Of a stretch of 64,000 nucleotides of DNA, positions 59,434 through 64,000 are shown one piece after another. This stretch comes from Panicum virgatum (lineage: Eukaryota > Streptophyta > Magnoliopsida > Poales > Poaceae), in assembly GCF_016808335.1 (NCBI RefSeq), contig NC_053150.1:26680979-26744978 (forward strand), read 5' to 3'. A program made the translations under genes and the position numbers. The notes below the pieces were generated by a model. It did no database searches, had not been told where the DNA came from, and saw only the letters and a list, made by a program, of their open reading frames with translations. Numbering within the stretch: position 1 is the stretch's first letter; every line of letters begins with the position of its first letter.

Positions 59434-59457
59434 GCTCTTTGCCACGCGCCTTTCTAG
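59431..59457 (+). other. Helitron 3' end: hairpin and CTAG
   Basis: gtggc, tcttt loop, gccac (59431-59445), then gcgccttt and ctag (59454-59457), followed by t. It meets the duplicated-unit sequence tataactaattg exactly. Confidence 0.75.
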
Positions 59458-59702
59458 TATAACTAATTGACATTCTTAATCGTGCCACCTCATCAAAAAA
59501 AATTTGGCTTGCAGAGCAATCTGATGTACGCTCACCCACAAAACCTGGGCAGCAGATTCCGTATCACGTTACTGGTGCACCTGCATACACGACCCTTATC
59601 AATCCTGCAGTAAACGCAGAATCAGAGGTAGGCAGCCTCGCCGTCACCCCAGCCTCACACACATGCGGACCGCAGCTCCCGCGCAGCTGGCCGACACTTT
59701 GA

Positions 59703-60565
59703 GCCTGTTTGGCTGGTCCAGCTAGAGATGAGCTGAAATTTGTAAAATAAATTAAAATATTACATATTTTCATTTAAATATAATAAAAGTTTAATAAATT
59801 AGCAAAAGACTCTTGATTTATTTATAACTCCAGCTCTAAGGTTTTTTAGTAGTATGGGCAGTTTTAAGAATTTTACAAATTTTCTGAACTTAGAGCCATA
59901 CTAAGGCTCTGTCTGATTGTGTCTAGAATTCTAGAAAATACGATTTTAATAGTTAATTAGTGGTATTATATAAAAATAGTTTACAAAACCAACTATATAA
60001 CCCCTGCCGCTAGGACAGTTGACGAATCTAATGAGTCTTTTGACTACATGATTAGAGCATGATTACTGCAGCACTGTTGTAGCCAATCAAATATTAATTA
60101 CCGTCATTAGATTCGTTGCGAAAAGTTATACCCATCTGGGAAGAGATTTTGCAAATAGACTTTGGCCTTGTTTCGATATGTTCTAGGATTTAGAATGCGC
60201 TTCCCGAGAAAAGAATCTCGCATACTAAATGAAGTCTATTTGCAAAACCTTTTCAGAGATGGGTGCAATTTTTCACGATAAATCTAATAATAGTAATTAA
60301 TTGATGATTGGTTACAGTGACGCTACAATAATCATCCTCTAATCGCGCGGTCAATGACCTCATTAGATTCGTCAGGGTTCCTAGCGCAGGAGTTCTGGAG
60401 TTGGTTTTGTAAACTGACTTTGTTTGACAGCCCTAATTAATGGTCAAACTCATTCTAGAATCTCTAGAATGCAAACCAAACAAGGTTTTTATTTAGTACT
60501 CCATACATACAAGATTGCCTTCTAGAATTGGGTTTTGTAGAACGATCCAAATAAGGCCCAAACAC
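59703..60565. mobile_element. Cluster of nested MITEs in copy 3
   Basis: The block is absent from copy 2. It begins gagcctgtttggctgg and ends aataaggcccaaacac. An inverted MITE (about 59910-60560) of the ...acgaatctaatgacgg... family holds a second member of the same family in plus orientation (60164-60485, ggccttgttt ... aaccaaacaagg). Confidence 0.75.
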
Positions 60566-61023
60566 GCCATATCCTCCATCCACTGTAGCAGGGAAAAGAA
60601 AAAATCCAACGAACTTTTACATCTAAAGAACTTAACCTACGGGAGAAAGATCGCCCCATAACATTGTATTAAAAAGAAAATTTTCTCACACAGGTCAAGG
60701 AAACTTCTGAACCTCTATCCCTACCTCTATATATATAGTGGTCAATCATGTATCGTATTCCAAACTATACTTTTAAAATGGGAAGAGGTGAGGGTATCTT
60801 TTTTGCAAAGCAGGAGTGGAAACTCCCAACCGGAAGGTTCCTAACTGGATGTCCTATCAACCGGGCTAAAGCCTCTTTGCAGCCAGCCCTGATCTGGTGC
60901 ACGTGCGCCATGGTTCTTTTTTCTCTTTTGCGGAAAAATATGCACTATTTCTCGTTCACACTGTTTTGGTGTGCGTCCAAGAACTTAAAGAGCCCGGCCC
61001 CACACATTGGATGCAGTAGAAAT

Positions 61024-61325
61024 TGGCCTCGTTTGGTTCCTGCGCTAAGATTCCTAGTGTGTCTCTTCTAATCTCCGTATAAAAAACTAAATGAAGTATA
61101 TTTGCAAAATCTTTTTAGGGATGGGTGTAATTTTTCGCGACGAATCTAATGACGGTAATTAATTGATGATTTGATACAGTGATGCTACAGTCAAAGGCCT
61201 TATTAGATTCTTCAGGATCATTAGCGTGAGGTTCTGAAGTTGATTTTGTAAACTGTCTTTGTTTGATACCGTAATTAGCGGTCAAACTGTCACTATTTAC
61301 TAGCACGCTGCAAACTAAACGGAGC
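61024..61325 (+). mobile_element. MITE of the ggcctcgtttgg family
   Basis: It runs from ggcctcgtttggttcc to caaactaaacggagc, about 300 bp, related internally to the MITE at 60164 (gacgaatctaatga, ttgattttgtaaactg). The equivalent point in copy 2 (41585-41595) has no insert. Confidence 0.8.
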
Positions 61326-61640
61326 ATTGCACGCAAATTCTTGGGTTGTGTCGTCCTGGCACCGACGAGGAAGATGGCCAGGTTAGGTTGTGGCTGGTTT
61401 ACTGATTGCAATCGACGGGGGTCACTTTTCAGCGGTTCTTTTCGTATTTTCGCGTGACGACGTTCCAGGGCAGCCACGTTCTCGCGGCTTGTCTCGAGTA
61501 ATGTACCGCGGCGAACTCAGCTGAAAATCGAGTGCGGCGTGGGAAAAAGCACCTTAGGGCGCTTGGGCACCTACCGCACGTGGTTTTGGCGACCATGCTA
61601 TCCGATGCTACGAGTTCGGCAGCTCTCGGTAATAGGGGTA

Positions 61641-61833
61641 GTATAATTCACAAACTGTGATATTTAATATATACTGTCATTAACCTTGTCATTTTTTGAT
61701 TCCTCTGATCATCCTCTTCCTCTCATCCTCCATCACCTTGTGGTCGCTTAACGAGTCATCCTCCTACTCAATCAACGTTTTGTCGTGGTCCATTCTACTC
61801 ACGACCATAAGTGTGTTAATCCTTATTCATTAC
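61641..61833. other. Spacer before the solo LTR
   Basis: No gene is seen. Confidence 0.5.
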
Positions 61834-63357
61834 TATAACGAACATGACACCATTTATGCCATTTCGAGTGATTTTGGTGATCGAATGACAACACAACACT
61901 TGAACTAATATGATTGTTAAGATGATCATTCTCAGACTTTTAGGTTCAAGTGATGACAAAGAGAAAGAGAAAATAGGCGTAGCAAGGCCCGAAGGGCAGC
62001 CCCTACGGGGGTTCCGCTACCCGGTTAGCGGACGGGGGTCGAGGGGGAGCCGCCCCTCGCGGGTCTCAGGGCAGCGCCCTGAAAGCTCTTAGGATCAGGA
62101 GCACTGGAATAACCGACGCCATAGGCATCGGAGCATCCGATGGTAGTCGGAAGAACCGACGCCATGATGTTTGGTGCAGGATGGAATCGAAGCCAAGTCA
62201 GACTTTAGGCACCGGTTGAACCGACGGTCCAAGAAAAGGGCATCGGTGCATTGGCAGTCCTTTGTACCAGAGACGATGTCAAGTGCCCAGAAGAAGTTTC
62301 TTCAGCACCGGTTCAACCGACGGTGCATCGGTGCATACCACCGGTGTAATGACGTCAGCGTCCAGGAGAAGATTCCTTCAGCACCGGTTGAACCGGTGAA
62401 GCATCGGTGCAAAGCATCGGTTCAACCGGTGGTCACTGCGTCAGCCGTCAGGAGTCCAACGGCTACTTCGAGTTATGAGTGACCGGATGAACCGACGCCA
62501 CCCCGCCAAAGGCATCGGTTCTTCCGGTGGTACGCAGATTTTCAGCTAACCGTTGGAGCAACGGCTACAAGACTTGGTGGCCTATATATACGCCTCACCC
62601 CGGCCATTTGAAGATTGCTGGAGTTGCTGGACATCCCACACACACCCAAGAACATCTCCAAGCCATACAAAAGCATCAAGATCGTATCCTTAGCCCTTAG
62701 CACACTTTGAGAGTGTTGTGTAAAGGATTAGCTCTTAGTGAGTGAGTTTGCAAGGCTTAGAGCCTTTGTGCTGTGGTTCATTAGTGAACCAAAACAAGAG
62801 CTTGGTGCGCCGGCACCTTGGAGCGTGGAGCTCGCCGGCAACGTCATCGACCCTCCGACTTGGTGTGGAGCGGCGACGACACCTTTGTGCGGGGGACGTG
62901 GAGACCCCCATCCTTTGTGGAGAAGCTCCTTAGTGGAACCCGGGGCCAAGGTGACCGTGACTGTGTTCACGGAAGAGACTTGGTGGCCGAGTAGCAATAC
63001 TCTTAGTGAGTGCTACAACAACGTGGATGTAGGTGTGCCTTTGTGGCTAACCGAACCACGGGATAAACACCCGCGTCAAGAGTTTGCTATCTCCTATCCC
63101 GCTCTTTAAACTTCCGCATTTCATTCTAGTAATTTGTATGTCTTTACTTTCATAGAATAGTTTCTTGATAGGAAAGGCTATAGGTTGTTAAACTCTCTTG
63201 GGATAGGGGTTTTACACTAGAACAACCTAGTTGCACATTTTGATAGCATGTTTTAGTTTAAGTTTTGTGCAAACTAGTTGGAGCCATAGGTCTAAGTTTT
63301 TATTAGTGCCTAATTCACCCCCTCCCCCTCTTAGGCTAGAGCACCCGATCACTTTCA
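61834..63357 (+). repeat. Solo SIRE-like LTR
   Basis: It is flanked by attac at 61829-61833 and 63358-63362. The end gcacccgatcactttca is typical for SIRE LTRs. It has ACCGGTTGAACCGACG-type repeats (62100-62540), a TATA box cctatatatacgcc near 62581, and a 123-codon frame in R/U5 (62738-63109) of no proven use. The 5' end starts TA instead of TG (a G-to-A change or a misplaced end). No primer site or coding region follows, so the internal part is gone. Confidence 0.75.
61983..62090 (+). repeat. GC-rich stem-forming block inside the solo LTR
   Basis: Paired words such as ggcccgaagggc, agggggagccgcccct and agggcagcgccct form short stems. No similar block is seen in the other SIRE-like LTR of this window. 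Confidence 0.55.
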
Positions 63358-63438
63358 ATTACCTCACCGATGGTGGTGTTATTTCTCACCATGTTATACA
63401 TATTGTTACCGGCATGGTGGCATCTCCAGCAGTCCCAC

Positions 63439-64000
63439 TAGGGTTGAAAAAAGTCGGGATAAATCCCGTTCCGTTCCGCCCCAATTTCTATATTTTACCC
63501 GTTCATTTTCGTATTTTTGGACAAATATGAAAATGGTATGAAACACGGGATGTCAAATTTGAAAACAAAACGGAAACGGTTTGACTTGTATCCCGATCGT
63601 TTTCGTATTTCCCATATTTTATCGGGATATTCCGTTTTTACTAATTTAGTATATACTGTTTTTACTACTATGTGTGTGGCTATGGCTATGAATTTATTAA
63701 ATCTTCTCTCTGAGTGCGGGCTTGTGAGTTGCGACTATAAATTGCACTACTATGTGTGTGGATGTAAACTTGTTTGTGAGGTTGTAAATTATTATCATAG
63801 TTTACAATTACTTGTGTTATTATCATTTGTCTATTGTTTTCATGTACTCATGTCTGGTTTGTTCGATGATTGGGTATCGTATGAGTCGGTGTGTTTCCGT
63901 TTTGATTTTCGTAGACCGTTCGTTTTCAACACATATCCGTTCGAATTGGTTTGTTTTCGTTATCCCGTAAGTCCGTATTCGTTTCCGTGTTCGACTACTC
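63439..64000 (+). mobile_element. Ac-like hAT transposon 5' end, running off the window
   Basis: The terminus tagggttgaaaaaagtcggg resembles the Ac family end. Dense subterminal motifs follow (aaacgg, tcccgat, cgttttcgtattt). Positions 63431-63438 (agtcccac) would be the 8-bp target copy. No coding part is in view. Confidence 0.65.

Larger units (their letters stand above)
41892..59457 (+). mobile_element. Candidate Helitron, 17.6 kb, with aminotransferase exons and a nested Athila element
   Basis: The insert begins tctctatg at 41892 and ends with hairpin gtggc/gccac (59431-59445), eight bases, then ctag at 59454-59457 and t. The flanks 41891 and 59458 together rebuild the sequence that is uninterrupted at 40525/40526 (ctaggtca|tataacta), apart from one base (g for a). 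No Rep/helicase gene is seen, so it would be non-autonomous. Without the Athila element it is about 7 kb. The 5' end starts with TC as required but lacks a stronger match. Confidence 0.6.
59458..61640 (+). repeat. Duplicated unit, copy 3, expanded by MITEs
   Basis: Shared blocks with copy 2: ctgatgtacgctcacccaca (59521 and 40582), gtagcaggga-type block (60586 and 40772), the tctggtgc to cacacattgg block (60894-61010 and 41468-41575), and gtaccgcggcga (61503 and 41608). The tail found in copies 1 and 2 is missing here. Confidence 0.75.

Noticed and set aside
62738..63109. 123-codon frame in the solo LTR as a gene
   Set aside because: Lies in R/U5 of an LTR, no domain, and such frames are common by chance in SIRE LTRs.

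Overview
This window is plant nuclear DNA, from a grass and perhaps a panicoid grass (the species is inferred). Reasons: spliced plant-type genes (GMP synthase, a subtilisin-like protease), very GC-rich first exons, and layers of typical grass transposable elements. These include Tat, Athila and SIRE LTR retrotransposons, RTE and L1 LINEs, CACTA, hAT, Stowaway and Helitron ends. I saw no bacterial or organellar genes, no rRNA or tRNA gene and no CRISPR array.

Layout. (1) 1-21.5 kb is a nest of LTR retrotransposons. A Ty3/Gypsy Tat-lineage element (1-12538, + strand, 5' LTR cut by the window edge) sits inside the RNase H region of a Ty1/Copia SIRE-like element (12539-19447, - strand). That element sits inside the gag gene of an Athila-like Gypsy element (19448-21515, - strand), which interrupts an unidentified coding fragment. 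The Tat element carries two antisense genes between integrase and 3' LTR: a five-exon plant-mobile-domain/coiled-coil gene and a Ser/acidic-rich ORF. (2) 21.5-27.2 kb holds three consecutive long hairpins, a full-length RTE-type LINE with a 20-bp target duplication, and a CACTA terminus. (3) 27.2-37.6 kb is the host-gene island. The GMP synthase gene (six exons, 547 aa) has a hAT MITE in intron 1 and a Stowaway MITE in intron 5. A 5'-truncated RTE LINE follows, then a subtilase gene (six exons, 773 aa, first intron GC-AG). (4) 37.6-41.9 kb has a GC-rich stretch, a Helitron-like 3' end and a tandemly duplicated non-coding unit. (5) 41.9-59.5 kb is a candidate 17.6-kb Helitron inserted in that duplicated unit; the neighbouring copy keeps the empty site. 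It carries exons of an aspartate aminotransferase gene and was itself entered by a 10.6-kb Athila-type element (45270-55839). That element has gag-protease and an Athila-specific ORF with its own TATA box, but no reverse transcriptase or integrase. One of its LTRs holds an L1 3' end. (6) 59.5-64 kb has the third copy of the duplicated unit, loaded with MITEs, then a solo SIRE-like LTR and the start of an Ac-like hAT element that runs off the window.

Working genes. Only GMP synthase (last step of GMP synthesis) and the secreted subtilase look intact, with complete exons and catalytic residues. Every retroelement reading frame is broken. Many breaks are in-frame TAG or TGA codons best explained by C-to-T change at methylated cytosines, as expected for silenced plant repeats.
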